Source: Clostridiales bacterium UBA1446 (GTDB lineage Bacteria; Bacillota; Clostridia; Oscillospirales; Oscillospiraceae). From it: a DNA stretch of 17,225 nucleotides. The position numbers were made by a program, and so were the translations under genes. The stretch is from NCBI GenBank assembly GCA_002329245.1, contig DCTG01000203.1:11550-28774 (forward strand), given 5' to 3'. Below are positions 1 to 7,579 of this stretch, piece by piece; position 1 is the first letter of the stretch, and every line of letters begins with the position of its first letter. The notes beneath the pieces were generated by a model. It worked only from the letters and a program-made list of their open reading frames with translations, had not been told where the DNA came from and searched no databases.

Positions 1-149
1 GCCGCCGCTACCGCCGCGTTGCTCCCCTTGCCGCCCGGGGCGTTGCGGTAATCGTGGCCCAGCACGCTTTCGCTGGGCTGCGGCGCGCGCTCGCACCGCA
101 GGATAAGGTCCATCATCACACTGCCGACCAATAGTATTCTCGCTGCCAT
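1..149 (-). CDS. PfkB/ribokinase-family sugar kinase, N-terminal fragment
   Basis: Reading the minus strand from the ATG at 149 gives about 49 residues that run off the left window edge. They begin MAARILLVGSVMMDLILRCE and continue to a PGGKGSNAAVAAA motif. The GSxxMDL start followed by the glycine-rich GGKGxNxAVAAA segment is the N-terminal signature of ribokinase-family (PfkB) kinases, which phosphorylate sugars or nucleosides with ATP. The start is supported by a GGGGAGG ribosome binding site seven bases upstream, and by a promoter and palindromic operator candidate just beyond it. The catalytic C-terminal half is outside the window, so the substrate cannot be told. The gene is separated from the catabolic operon by a hairpin and is probably an independent unit. 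Confidence 0.8.
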   Translation of the reverse strand, partial: MAARILLVGSVMMDLILRCERAPQPSESVLGHDYRNAPGGKGSNAAVAA

Positions 150-169
150 GGTTTCGCCTCCCCTTGACT

Positions 170-184
170 AATGTTATTAACATT
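170..184. promoter_or_regulatory. Perfect 15-bp palindrome at ribokinase start of transcription
   Basis: AATGTTA-T-TAACATT is a perfect inverted repeat with 7-base arms around one central base. It lies just downstream of the -10 box of the minus-strand promoter at 186-214, where the transcript should begin, and upstream of the ribosome binding site. That position is typical of a repressor operator. The regulator (LacI, GntR or DeoR type) is not in the window, so this is inference from position and symmetry. Confidence 0.5.
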
Positions 185-185
185 G

Positions 186-214
186 ATAGTATCACGGCGT
201 GTGAAGAATGTAAA
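186..214 (-). promoter_or_regulatory. Sigma-A-type promoter of the ribokinase-family gene
   Basis: On the minus strand a -35 box TTTACA (209-214) is followed, after exactly 17 bases, by a -10 box TACTAT (186-191). The -35 box matches the vegetative consensus TTGACA at five of six positions and the -10 box is a fair match to TATAAT. The expected start of transcription near position 180 leaves a leader of about 30 bases before the ATG at 149. Confidence 0.6.
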
Positions 215-394
215 CCATATCCGTCCGCGCTTTTTCGCGCCGTGAACTCCGCGGCGCTCCAATCGGTGCCCGAAAAGCCGTCAATAACCGTAAAACCCCC
301 GGCCCGATTCTCTTCCCGGGCGCCCCGCCCGCACCATTTTTTTGAACAGCGTGTGCGCGCGGTACCAAACGCATCACGGCTTTCAATAGGGTGC

Positions 395-502
395 CCGCAA
401 CGGCAGGCTTTCGCGGAGAATGCCGCGAGGTACGGCATAACGATGCTCATCACCACCGGAGAACTGCCCAGTGGCGCCGACACACTGGCGCTTGCGGGCA
501 AG
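395..502 (+). pseudogene. Possible degenerate DRTGG-domain relic
   Basis: In the plus-strand frame this stretch reads as PQRQAFAENAARYG followed by ITMLITTGELPSGADTLALA. The pattern of a short helix, a hydrophobic strand, TG, then PS and LALA resembles the second half of DRTGG domains (typically LIlTGgxxPsxevlalAe), which occur in clostridial hydrogenase-associated and phosphotransacetylase proteins. Nothing recognisable flanks it in frame and no ribosome binding site is seen. It may be a gene remnant left by rearrangement at the edge of the island, or coincidence. Confidence 0.2.
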
Positions 503-542
503 ATAACCGAAGCAGCATGCTATAACAGATCTTTGCTTATTC

Positions 543-595
543 AATCAAAGAGGCCTTTAACCCTCTATTTACCAAGGGTTAAGGCCTCTTTGATT
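543..595. terminator. Long hairpin, probable bidirectional terminator
   Basis: The left arm (543-564) and right arm (575-595) are complementary over 21 base pairs with a single bulged T, enclosing a 10-base loop. The outer stem carries AAAGAGG paired with CCTCTTT, so an RNA from either strand would have a stem ending in a U-rich arm, although no long U tract follows. It lies about 80 bases downstream of the stop of the last operon gene (675). It most likely terminates the minus-strand catabolic transcript and shields the ribokinase-family gene from read-through. Confidence 0.65.
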
Positions 596-674
596 CGTCT
601 ATGGGAGCCATATTCCCATGGCTCTTATAGTAGTCCTTTCGTTAGTGCGTTTTTGCCGTAGAGCCCTGAATTAT

Positions 675-2045
675 TCACTCTCCCCAGATTTCTTCAGGCG
701 TTGGAATATGCGCCTTCGGGTTGGTATACGCTATCCTGCTCACATTGACCAGATGGATATAGCTTAGGTTCTCACTAATACTGTTGTTTCCCCAACTGCC
801 GCAACCCAAAGTACCTGTAGGAACGAGTCCGTTAACATACGCACCGCCCAGGCCGCTTGATCCTATTCCGTTAACCAGGAACCGCGATACCGGTACATTA
901 TTTGCGGCATACTCGATATGCTCTTTATTATCGGAATGCATGGTTATACTATGGCCCTTGCCTTCAATATAAAGGTTAGCGTTTGCATTAGCTACCGCTT
1001 CTTCCCATGTCTCATACGGATAAAAAACAAGTACCGGGAACATTTTTTCTTTCCCGAGAATATCGGCTTTTCCCGGTCCGTCGGCCTTAACCGCAATCAA
1101 TCTTGCCTCACCCAGAGAAATTCCTGCCGCAGCCGCCACCTCTTGTACAGATTTCCCCACAAGCTTCTTATTTATCATTCCATCGGGGAAACACGCGTCT
1201 CTAAGGCGTTGGGCTTCTGCCGGGTCTTCCACAAAATAAGCGCCTTGCTTTTTGAATTCCTTCACTATTTCATCATATGCGCCCGCAGGGCAGTGGACCG
1301 CCTGCTCACAAGTGCATAAAAGCCCGTTGTCAAAAAGCCGTCCGGTTATGATTTTATCCACTGCTTCGGCAATGTTTACATCTGTATCGACGAGACACTG
1401 GTTATTGCCGGCCCCCACGCCGTAAGCGGGCTTACCGCTTGAATAAGCCGCCCTAACGACTCCGCCGCCGCCTGTCGATATGCACACATCCGCTTGTTTC
1501 ATTACTTCAGCGGATAGCTCCATTGTCGGTTCTTCTATAAACTGAATCAGATTCTCAGGGGCATTGATTTCTTTTAATGCCGCGATCATGATATCTATTG
1601 TTGCCTTACAGGTTCTTTTAGCAGAAGGGTGAGGACAAACGACAATCGTATTTCGGCCCTTTAGCGCTATCATGGCATTCTGCATCGGCGTCATAATGGG
1701 ATTTGTCACAGGCGTAATGACGCCTATCACGCCTTTTGGCTTGGCAACCTCGACGATCCCTTCATCATCAAGATAACGGATGACCCCGACGCTCTTTTTG
1801 CCCTTAAGATAGTTCCAGGTAGCCATCGCTTTATTCTTGCACTTCGCTACTTTATGGGCATAATTACCCATCTTCGTCTCTTCCATTGCAAGTTCCCCAA
1901 GGGCTTCCCCCGCATCATACACTGCCTTTCCTATTGCCCTGACGACCTGGTCGACCTGTTCCTGGCTATACTTTTCAAATTCGGCCTGCGCAATTCTTGA
2001 CTTTTCAATCAGCTCTGAGACAAATTTCTTGACATCCAGTTCCAT
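675..2045 (-). CDS. CoA-acylating aldehyde dehydrogenase (SucD/PduP/AdhE-N type)
   Basis: This protein of 456 residues belongs to the CoA-dependent acylating branch of the aldehyde dehydrogenase superfamily, which oxidises an aldehyde with NAD+ and CoA to acyl-CoA. The nucleotide-binding part carries GVIGVITPVTNP (about 105-116) and the glycine-rich ISTGGGGVVRAAYSSGKPAYGVG region (189-211). The catalytic cysteine is C244 in FDNGLLCTCEQ; a second cysteine, C246, sits where relatives usually have serine. The C-terminal GTLGCGSWGNNSISENLSY matches SucD and AdhE proteins. No N-terminal encapsulation-like extension for microcompartments is seen. The start at ATG 2045 has AGGAGGG ahead of it. It is the last gene of the unit and follows the two acyl-CoA synthetase subunits, so the pair would convert aldehyde to acid plus ATP, or run in reverse. 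Likely substrates are succinate semialdehyde, acetaldehyde or propionaldehyde; the sequence does not settle which. Confidence 0.85.
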   Translation of the reverse strand: MELDVKKFVSELIEKSRIAQAEFEKYSQEQVDQVVRAIGKAVYDAGEALGELAMEETKMGNYAHKVAKCKNKAMATWNYLKGKKSVGVIRYLDDEGIVEVAKPKGVIGVITPVTNPIMTPMQNAMIALKGRNTIVVCPHPSAKRTCKATIDIMIAALKEINAPENLIQFIEEPTMELSAEVMKQADVCISTGGGGVVRAAYSSGKPAYGVGAGNNQCLVDTDVNIAEAVDKIITGRLFDNGLLCTCEQAVHCPAGAYDEIVKEFKKQGAYFVEDPAEAQRLRDACFPDGMINKKLVGKSVQEVAAAAGISLGEARLIAVKADGPGKADILGKEKMFPVLVFYPYETWEEAVANANANLYIEGKGHSITMHSDNKEHIEYAANNVPVSRFLVNGIGSSGLGGAYVNGLVPTGTLGCGSWGNNSISENLSYIHLVNVSRIAYTNPKAHIPTPEEIWGE

Positions 2046-2109
2046 CTCGAACCCTCCTAGTTTATTGATATTTCATAGCCCTAAGCGACCTTAGTTCAGG
2101 TGTTTAAGG

Positions 2110-2799
2110 TTACAGAACAAGGCGAGCATCTACCACAGCGCATCCGTCCGGATAGCAGAAAACGGGATTGAAATCCAACTCTTTGATTTCAGGATGTTCA
2201 GAAATCAGCAATCCCGTATTTACAATAACCTCACATAAAGCGTCGATATCGCAAGGCTTATCCCCCCTGACACCTTGCAGTAATTTATACACCCTGGTTT
2301 CTTTAACCTGCCTTAACGCTTCCTCTTTGTCATATGGAGCCAAGCGGAAAGATACGTCTTTGAAAACCTCTACATACACTCCGCCCATACCAAACATAAC
2401 AACAGGTCCAAACTGCTCATTTTTCAGCGCTCCTACAACCACTTCAATGCCTTTTGGCATTTGTTTTTGTATTACAACGCCGCCTATTTCTGCCGTTGGA
2501 CAATTCTTTTTTACATTAGACATCAGCCTATCATAAGCTTGATCCAAATCTTCCATATTGGCGATACCTACTATAACACCGCCTACATCAGACTTGTGAA
2601 CAATCTGACGGGAAAATATTTTCATTACGACCGGGAAACCCATTTCTTCCGCGGCTTTTAAACATTGCTGCTTGTCTGCGACCAGACTTGTTGGCGGACA
2701 ATTAATGTTATATGCCTTACATATCTTTTGTGCTTCAAGTTCAGGAATGACAGAATCCCCGTCGGCAAGGCATTTATTTATTATATCCTGGCAGTGCAT
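2110..2799 (-). CDS. ADP-forming acyl-CoA synthetase, beta subunit (ATP-grasp)
   Basis: At 229 residues this matches the usual size of the separate beta subunit of archaeal-type ADP-forming acetyl/acyl-CoA synthetases (ACD), which make ATP from ADP, phosphate and acyl-CoA. The ATP-grasp fold is visible from about residue 16: GFPVVMKIFS (54-63), then the family hallmark IVHKSDVGGVIVGI with the conserved H68, a central KGIEVVVGALKNEQFGPVVMFGMGG segment, and the C-terminal ELDFNPVF metal and nucleotide motif. ATG 2799 follows a TTAGGAGGGTAAA ribosome binding region. The alpha subunit lies 45 bases upstream and the acylating aldehyde dehydrogenase 64 bases downstream. The split-subunit arrangement contrasts with the single-chain fused form common in many bacteria. 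Confidence 0.88.
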   Translation of the reverse strand: MHCQDIINKCLADGDSVIPELEAQKICKAYNINCPPTSLVADKQQCLKAAEEMGFPVVMKIFSRQIVHKSDVGGVIVGIANMEDLDQAYDRLMSNVKKNCPTAEIGGVVIQKQMPKGIEVVVGALKNEQFGPVVMFGMGGVYVEVFKDVSFRLAPYDKEEALRQVKETRVYKLLQGVRGDKPCDIDALCEVIVNTGLLISEHPEIKELDFNPVFCYPDGCAVVDARLVL

Positions 2800-2844
2800 T
2801 TTACCCTCCTAAGTACTAAGAATTATTTTGCTGAAAAGCTGGCC

Positions 2845-4278
2845 TTAATCAAATCTCCGCCGGTATGCACTATACTTAACCAAATTTATCATAACCCTGG
2901 CTGCATCATCCGGATATTCGAATGTCGGCAAACCCGCGCTTTCCATAAGCGTTCTGCACTTTGCTACCGCGTTGCCCGCCATCAAAACGGAAAGCAGCGG
3001 TTTTCTCTTTTCCGGCGAGACCGAGTTGTAAGCGGCAATAACAGCATCCGCCATTTCCTGATCTCCAATAAAGCCCGGCGGTGTAGTCATAAATATAATG
3101 CCGTCAATATTGTCATCTTCCAGCAGCAGCTTGAGAACATTTTCGTGCATGACAGGTGTAACCGCAGCTGTCATATCGATATAACCGTCAGGATTGCCAA
3201 TGGCTGCGCTGGCAGACAAATGCTTTGCCAACTCTTGTTTAAGTTCATCTTTAAAATGCGCTAATTGGATATCGCCTGTTGATACAAGTTCATCAACACA
3301 GATAGTGCTTGGGCCGCCAATAACAGTTAAAATACAGATTCTGTTCCCCTTGGGAAGAGGCATCTTATCAAATACCCTGGAGGTATGATAAAATTCCGCA
3401 ACATTTTGAGCCCTTATTATTCCCGCCTGTCTAAAAGCGCCCTCATAAATATCATTGTTACCGGCGATAGAAGCTGTATGGCTTTGAGCCACATTTGTAC
3501 CCATAGCTGTTTTTCCGGCTTTAATCGCTACGACCGGTTTCGTCCGTGTTACTTCCGCAGCTATTTCAAACATGCCGCGTGCATCATTGATTCCTTCAAG
3601 ATACATTGAAATAACATTTGTTTTTTCATCTTTAGCCAAATAATTCAGCAAATCTCTGAAGTCTACATCAGCCATATTGCCCATGGAAACGAACTTGTTT
3701 ATACCTACCAGTTTTTGATCCTTCGCCCATCTTATGAACGAGGTCGCAAAAGCGCCGCTCTGGCTTATTATGGATACTCCGCCCTTTGGAGTATTTGGCG
3801 GTACGGTGAAAGTCGTGTTAATACCATTAAATAAATCTACAACCCCTTGGCAATTTGGCCCGAGTATACGTCCGCCGCAGGATTTTATAGTATCTATCAG
3901 ATCGATTTGCAACTGCTCTCCTTCTTTTGTCCCCATTTCCTTGAATCCGGATGTAACTACGGCAACAGCACCCGCATCGCCTTTTTCCTCGCGCCTTTGT
4001 TTTATTTCTTTAGCGACGCTCATACTGTTTTGTGGTCCTACGGCCATTACAATCAAATCGACCGGTTCGGGAATTGAGAGCAGATTTTTGTAGCATCTCA
4101 GCTCTGCAATTTCATCCATTTTGGGATTTACCGGGTATACCTTGCTGTCTGGACTCATCCCTTTTGCATTTATCACTATTTGGTGATTCGGACTGCCTGC
4201 TTTAGCTGACGCGCCAACGATGGCAATCCCTCTGGGTTTAAAAAACTCATCCAATTTGGCTGTCGATATTTCTGCCAT
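2845..4278 (-). CDS. ADP-forming acyl-CoA synthetase, alpha subunit
   Basis: This 477-residue protein holds the CoA-binding and succinyl-CoA-ligase-like domains of an ACD-type synthetase and would pair with the beta subunit encoded next. Residues 1-130 form the CoA-binding Rossmann domain (FFKPRGIAIVGAS near 12-24). The second domain has ILGPNCQGVVD (138-148) and SQSGAFATS (172-180). The phosphorylated histidine is H267 in AQSHTASIAGNN, the standard family motif. The remaining C-terminal domain fits the length of the family. The start at ATG 4278 has AAAGGAG upstream. The enzyme conserves the energy of acetyl-CoA, propionyl-CoA or another acyl-CoA as ATP and releases the free acid in the cytoplasm. 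Its DNA is clearly more AT-rich than that of the UbiD and hydratase genes upstream, which suggests a different origin for this block. Confidence 0.88.
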   Translation of the reverse strand: MAEISTAKLDEFFKPRGIAIVGASAKAGSPNHQIVINAKGMSPDSKVYPVNPKMDEIAELRCYKNLLSIPEPVDLIVMAVGPQNSMSVAKEIKQRREEKGDAGAVAVVTSGFKEMGTKEGEQLQIDLIDTIKSCGGRILGPNCQGVVDLFNGINTTFTVPPNTPKGGVSIISQSGAFATSFIRWAKDQKLVGINKFVSMGNMADVDFRDLLNYLAKDEKTNVISMYLEGINDARGMFEIAAEVTRTKPVVAIKAGKTAMGTNVAQSHTASIAGNNDIYEGAFRQAGIIRAQNVAEFYHTSRVFDKMPLPKGNRICILTVIGGPSTICVDELVSTGDIQLAHFKDELKQELAKHLSASAAIGNPDGYIDMTAAVTPVMHENVLKLLLEDDNIDGIIFMTTPPGFIGDQEMADAVIAAYNSVSPEKRKPLLSVLMAGNAVAKCRTLMESAGLPTFEYPDDAARVMINLVKYSAYRRRFD

Positions 4279-4397
4279 TTTATTTCGTCACTCCTTTTGC
4301 TAAACACAGAAAATAATCAATGCTGATAAATGATTTGATGTGTGCGTTCATTGCACTTTTACGGCGAGGGTATACCATCTAGTATTGCAAATTCCAC
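4279..4397. other. Spacer between ubiX-like and acyl-CoA synthetase genes
   Basis: This is the longest gap inside the left part of the cluster (119 bases) and marks the change from GC-rich to AT-rich coding sequence. It contains a short palindrome GGTATACC (4369-4376) but no clear -35/-10 pair and no hairpin followed by a U tract. The synthetase genes may be read from upstream or from a promoter that is not recognisable by eye. Confidence 0.4.
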
Positions 4398-4952
4398 TCA
4401 CTCCCACCTTTTAAACAAATCATTTTCCAGATTTAAACTGTCCAGTATCTTCCCGACAACATAATCGATACAATCGTTTATCGTCTGCGGCTTGAAATAG
4501 AATCCCATGGACGGCGGGATGATCGAAGCCCCAAGATCCGAGACCGTAAGCAGGTTCTTCAAATGTATGCTGCTCAGAGGCGTTTCCCGCGGAACAAGGA
4601 TCAGCCTCCTTTTTTCCTTGATGGTTACGTCGGCAGCCCTGGAGATCAGATTGTCCGATAACCCGTTCGCGATACAGGCAAGGGTCTTCATGCTGCAGGG
4701 AACGATGACCATCCCGTCGTTTTTGAAAGAGCCGCTGGACACCGAGGCCGCCAGGTCGTCTACGTCATAGCATACGGAGGCGATCTTCCTTACTTGTTCC
4801 ACGCTGTACCGTGTCTCGCATTGGATGGTCTGCTGCGCCCATTTGCTGATTATTAGATGCGTCCTCACCCGCATCTCCTCCAGCTCTTCCAGGAGCCGGA
4901 TACCCAGTATGGCGCCGCTTGCACCGGTCATGGCCACAATGATTTCTCGCAT
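4398..4952 (-). CDS. ubiX: UbiX-like flavin prenyltransferase
   Basis: The 184-residue product matches the UbiX/Pad1 family, which joins a dimethylallyl group to FMN to make the prenylated FMN cofactor of UbiD enzymes. Motifs run in order: TGASGAILG at residues 8-16 (flavin phosphate site), SSGSF in the middle, VPCSMKTLA, then LISRAADVTIKEKRRL, LVPRETPLSSIHLKN and IIPPSMGFYFKP, with the conserved C-terminal VVGKILDSL. I chose ATG 4952 rather than the in-frame GTG at 4961 because the ribosome binding site GAGGTG (4959-4964) covers that GTG and stands six bases from the ATG. The UbiD-family gene lies immediately upstream, and this pairing is the expected cofactor-plus-enzyme couple. Function is confident at the family level. 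Confidence 0.92.
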   Translation of the reverse strand: MREIIVAMTGASGAILGIRLLEELEEMRVRTHLIISKWAQQTIQCETRYSVEQVRKIASVCYDVDDLAASVSSGSFKNDGMVIVPCSMKTLACIANGLSDNLISRAADVTIKEKRRLILVPRETPLSSIHLKNLLTVSDLGASIIPPSMGFYFKPQTINDCIDYVVGKILDSLNLENDLFKRWE

Positions 4953-4958
4953 CGGGTT

Positions 4959-4964
4959 CACCTC
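4959..4964 (-). promoter_or_regulatory. Ribosome binding site that decides the ubiX-like start
   Basis: GAGGTG on the minus strand stands six bases before ATG 4952. The alternative in-frame GTG at 4961 is part of this site, so it cannot be the main start. Confidence 0.6.
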
Positions 4965-5009
4965 AAAAACAAATACTGCCGGTTTCGGTGACGTAGGCGA
5001 TGGTGGGCT

Positions 5010-6353
5010 TCAAGATATATAATCTTCAAGATGGATATTGTTTTCACCGGGGATCCTGATCTTTTCAAATTTTCCCTCGGGTTCCCCCAACGGGACAGTC
5101 GCGTCAATGCCCATCTTATCGCTCAGTCCGTTGTAGGTCGACGGATCCAGCTTATTTCCGCACGCGCCGCTGATGATCATGACGTCTCTGGCCGCCTGGC
5201 ACCGTGTCGCGATCGCCCAGTTGACCTCAATCGGATCAAATATGTCGACATCTTTATCGACCACCACGACATGCTTGACTTCCTGACTGCTTCCAAACGC
5301 CGCGCACATCGCGTTCTTCGCTTCTCCCTCGTTTTTCTTTTCCATCTGAATCACCAGATGGTATCTGCCTGTGCCGCCGGGGGTAAGATGCACCGCGCTG
5401 ACGGTCGGGACCGCGTGCCGCACCAGTTGAAGGATGCCTCCCTCGCGGGGGATCGTGCCCAACAGAAGGTGTTCGGGCGTTGCCGGCACGATGGTCTGGA
5501 AGATCGGATGTTTTCTGCTGGTCATGCAGGTTACCTCGATATGCTCCCGAGCTTCCCGGGGGCCGTAATACTTGGGGTACTCCCCGAACGGGCCTTCCGG
5601 CTTGCGGACGTTGGGGAGGATCCTGCCCTCGAGCACGATCTCCGCCTGCGCCGGCACTTCCAGGCCGACCGTCTCGCACCTGACCAATTCCATGGGTTCG
5701 CCGTAGAGCGCGCTCGCGATGCGGAACTCATCCTGCCCCAGAGGCGTCAGCGCCTGCGACGAAAGCATCACGATGGGGTCCAGCCCGATCACGATCGCGA
5801 TATCCAGAGGCTGGTTTTTCTTTTCGGCAATCCGCTGGAAATGCATCAGGTGCCTTGGAAGCATCAGTATCCCCAGATGGTTTTTATCCGTAACCTGAAG
5901 CCTGTGGATGGATACGTTCTTTTCGCCCGTTTCCGGGTTTTGGGCGACCACGACCCCGGCCGTTATGTACGGACCGCTGTCCTTTTCGTGATGTACGGGT
6001 ATCGGAAGGCTGTACAGGTCGACGTCCGTCGTTATGGTCTCCTTCACCGGCGCCTCGTCGTTCCCGACCAACACGCAATCCTGCGGATTTGCCTGCGCTT
6101 TTTCGAAATGGTCTGCCAATGCGTCTATCGGGACATCCAGCGCGTATGAAAAAAATTCCCTTGAGCCTGTCAGTCCCGTAACGACCGGGATCTTGCTGTC
6201 CTTGACGTTATCAAACAGCACGGCGTATTTCCCGCAAGCCTTTTTCCCGACCGCGGCGATCTCAAACGCCCTTGAGACCTCTCTTCGGACGTGTTTGAGC
6301 TTGCCGCTGGCTTCAAGCAGCGCCATCCATTCGCGCATTGACTTATATTTCAT
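5010..6353 (-). CDS. UbiD-family prenylated-FMN decarboxylase
   Basis: This 447-residue protein is a UbiD/Fdc-type reversible (de)carboxylase of aromatic or alpha,beta-unsaturated acids. The catalytic triad is visible: R151 in NVSIHRLQV, and E253 and E258 in EGPFGEYPKYYGP. N146 and E238 (AEIVLEGR) fit the metal-binding positions that hold the cofactor phosphate. The N-terminal region MREWMALLEASGKLKHV and the C-terminal GACGNKLDPSTYNG segment are family-typical. It is somewhat shorter than 4-hydroxybenzoate-type enzymes (around 470-490). ATG 6353 is chosen over an upstream TTG at 6365 because GGAGGG (6358-6363) lies four bases ahead of the ATG and overlaps the TTG. UbiX follows 57 bases downstream and an alcohol dehydrogenase precedes it by 17 bases. 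Phenolic acids, heteroaromatic acids and dienoic acids are all possible substrates. Confidence 0.9.
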   Translation of the reverse strand: MKYKSMREWMALLEASGKLKHVRREVSRAFEIAAVGKKACGKYAVLFDNVKDSKIPVVTGLTGSREFFSYALDVPIDALADHFEKAQANPQDCVLVGNDEAPVKETITTDVDLYSLPIPVHHEKDSGPYITAGVVVAQNPETGEKNVSIHRLQVTDKNHLGILMLPRHLMHFQRIAEKKNQPLDIAIVIGLDPIVMLSSQALTPLGQDEFRIASALYGEPMELVRCETVGLEVPAQAEIVLEGRILPNVRKPEGPFGEYPKYYGPREAREHIEVTCMTSRKHPIFQTIVPATPEHLLLGTIPREGGILQLVRHAVPTVSAVHLTPGGTGRYHLVIQMEKKNEGEAKNAMCAAFGSSQEVKHVVVVDKDVDIFDPIEVNWAIATRCQAARDVMIISGACGNKLDPSTYNGLSDKMGIDATVPLGEPEGKFEKIRIPGENNIHLEDYIS

Positions 6354-6357
6354 AGGA

Positions 6358-6363
6358 CCCTCC
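6358..6363 (-). promoter_or_regulatory. Ribosome binding site that decides the ubiD-like start
   Basis: GGAGGG on the minus strand stands four bases before ATG 6353. It overlaps the alternative TTG start at 6365, which is therefore unlikely. Confidence 0.6.
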
Positions 6364-6370
6364 AAAATGC

Positions 6371-7522
6371 TTAATAGGCGTCGCCGACTATCTCCCTTAT
6401 TTGCGCTTCCGTTGCCTTTCTGCAGTTAAACCTGAGCTGCACGCTCAGCAGCGCATCCTTAGCGACCTGATCCAGAAGCTCTTCCTTTGCGCCGATATCC
6501 CGAAGCTTTTTGGGCATACCGCACAAATGGACAAGCATCTTCACGGCGTTAACCGCGGAATATGCATTTTCATACAGGTCCCCGCCTCTCAGGTCGATTC
6601 CAAAGGCAAGCGCCATCTGCACATATTTTTCCGGCGCGGCCGAATAGTTGAATTTCATGACATAGGGCAACATCACCGCATTGGCCACTCCGTGGGGGAT
6701 ATGGAAAAGCGCGCCCAGCGGGCTTGCGATCGCATGGCTCAGGCCAAGAAAGGCATTGTTGAAAGCCATCCCCGCCATCAGCTCGGCCTGCATCATCATT
6801 GTCCTGGCTTCCAGGTCCGTCCCGTTGTTCACCGCCTTGGGCAAATACCGGTAGATCAGCCGCATCGCCTCCAAAGCAAGGACATCGCTGATTGGTTCGC
6901 TGATCAAGGAAGTGTAGGCTTCGATCGCGTGGGTCAGCGCATCCAACCCGGTCGCGGCCGTAATTTTAGGCGGCAGCGTCAGCGTCAGTTCAGGGTCCAG
7001 GACCGCTACGTCGGGAGCGATCCGGGAACTGGTGATAGTGAACTTGGTGTTGGCTTCCAAGTCGGATAAGACGGCAAATATGGTGACCTCGCTCCCGGTG
7101 CCTGCCGTTGTCGGAATGGCGATAAGGGGGATACCCTTGACCTTTACCTTATCCACCCCCGCGTAATCCTGAAGTCGGCCTTCATTCTTCATTAACAGGC
7201 ACGCGCCCTTGGACGCGTCCATCGGACTCCCGCCGCCGATAGCGATTATGATATCGGCATCTTCCTGTTTCGCTTTTTGATAGATCTCCTCGATCATTCT
7301 CGTACTCGGGTCAGGTTCGACCTTATCAAATACAGAGTACTGTATATTCCCTCCCTCGATTATTTGCGTTATTTTCTCCAGAATCCCGGCGTTTACGACG
7401 CCTTTATCCGTCACAATCATTACTTTTTCACAGGCGAGCTGCGCTATAAGGCCCGGGAGTTTTTTTGCAGTTCCTGCTCCAAATTCGATCCGTGTCGGGG
7501 TAGCGAATGTATATTGATACAC
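6371..7522 (-). CDS. Iron-containing alcohol dehydrogenase
   Basis: This 383-residue member of the group III (iron-dependent) alcohol dehydrogenases interconverts alcohols and aldehydes with NAD(P)H. The nucleotide-binding motif GGGSPMDASK lies at 96-105 and TTAGTGSEVT at 138-147. Predicted metal ligands are D194 and H198 (GLDALTHAIEAY), H263 (LSHAIAS) and H277 (HIPHGVANAVMLP). Length and motifs are canonical. The start is GTG 7522, preceded by GGAGGCGGAGTAAA. The gene is the first of a probable unit with ubiD and ubiX, and may have its own promoter in the 255-base gap upstream. It is only distantly similar to the second dehydrogenase upstream, so the two are not a recent duplication. Candidate roles are aldehyde reduction for NADH disposal, or oxidation of a hydroxy intermediate. 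Confidence 0.9.
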   Translation of the reverse strand: MYQYTFATPTRIEFGAGTAKKLPGLIAQLACEKVMIVTDKGVVNAGILEKITQIIEGGNIQYSVFDKVEPDPSTRMIEEIYQKAKQEDADIIIAIGGGSPMDASKGACLLMKNEGRLQDYAGVDKVKVKGIPLIAIPTTAGTGSEVTIFAVLSDLEANTKFTITSSRIAPDVAVLDPELTLTLPPKITAATGLDALTHAIEAYTSLISEPISDVLALEAMRLIYRYLPKAVNNGTDLEARTMMMQAELMAGMAFNNAFLGLSHAIASPLGALFHIPHGVANAVMLPYVMKFNYSAAPEKYVQMALAFGIDLRGGDLYENAYSAVNAVKMLVHLCGMPKKLRDIGAKEELLDQVAKDALLSVQLRFNCRKATEAQIREIVGDAY

Positions 7523-7579
7523 TTTACTCCGCCTCCAAAATTAATTGCAATCGCATCCCAAAGTGTGGTTTGCATTCGT

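Larger units (their letters stand above)
150..674. other. Intergenic region between the catabolic operon and the ribokinase-family gene
   Basis: No convincing intact gene is seen in these 525 bases. They contain the ribokinase promoter and operator candidate (170-214), a stretch with faint similarity to a DRTGG domain on the plus strand (395-502), and a long hairpin (543-595). A plus-strand reading frame stays open through most of the interval. It begins inside the ribokinase control region and reads through the hairpin, and most of its translation is low-complexity, so it is not accepted as a gene. Confidence 0.6.

Noticed and set aside
164..661. Open plus-strand frame of 165 codons at the left end
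   Set aside because: It starts within the promoter/operator region of the ribokinase gene, has no ribosome binding site, and translates straight through the hairpin at 543-595. Only a short stretch resembles any domain.
675..2045. Bacterial microcompartment association of the acylating aldehyde dehydrogenase
   Set aside because: There is no shell-protein gene in the window, and the protein has no PduP-like N-terminal encapsulation extension.
5031..6149. Long plus-strand open frame (372 codons) opposite the ubiD-like gene
   Set aside because: It is antisense to a gene with intact catalytic motifs. Its composition is what the complementary strand of GC-rich coding DNA gives, and no domain is recognisable.
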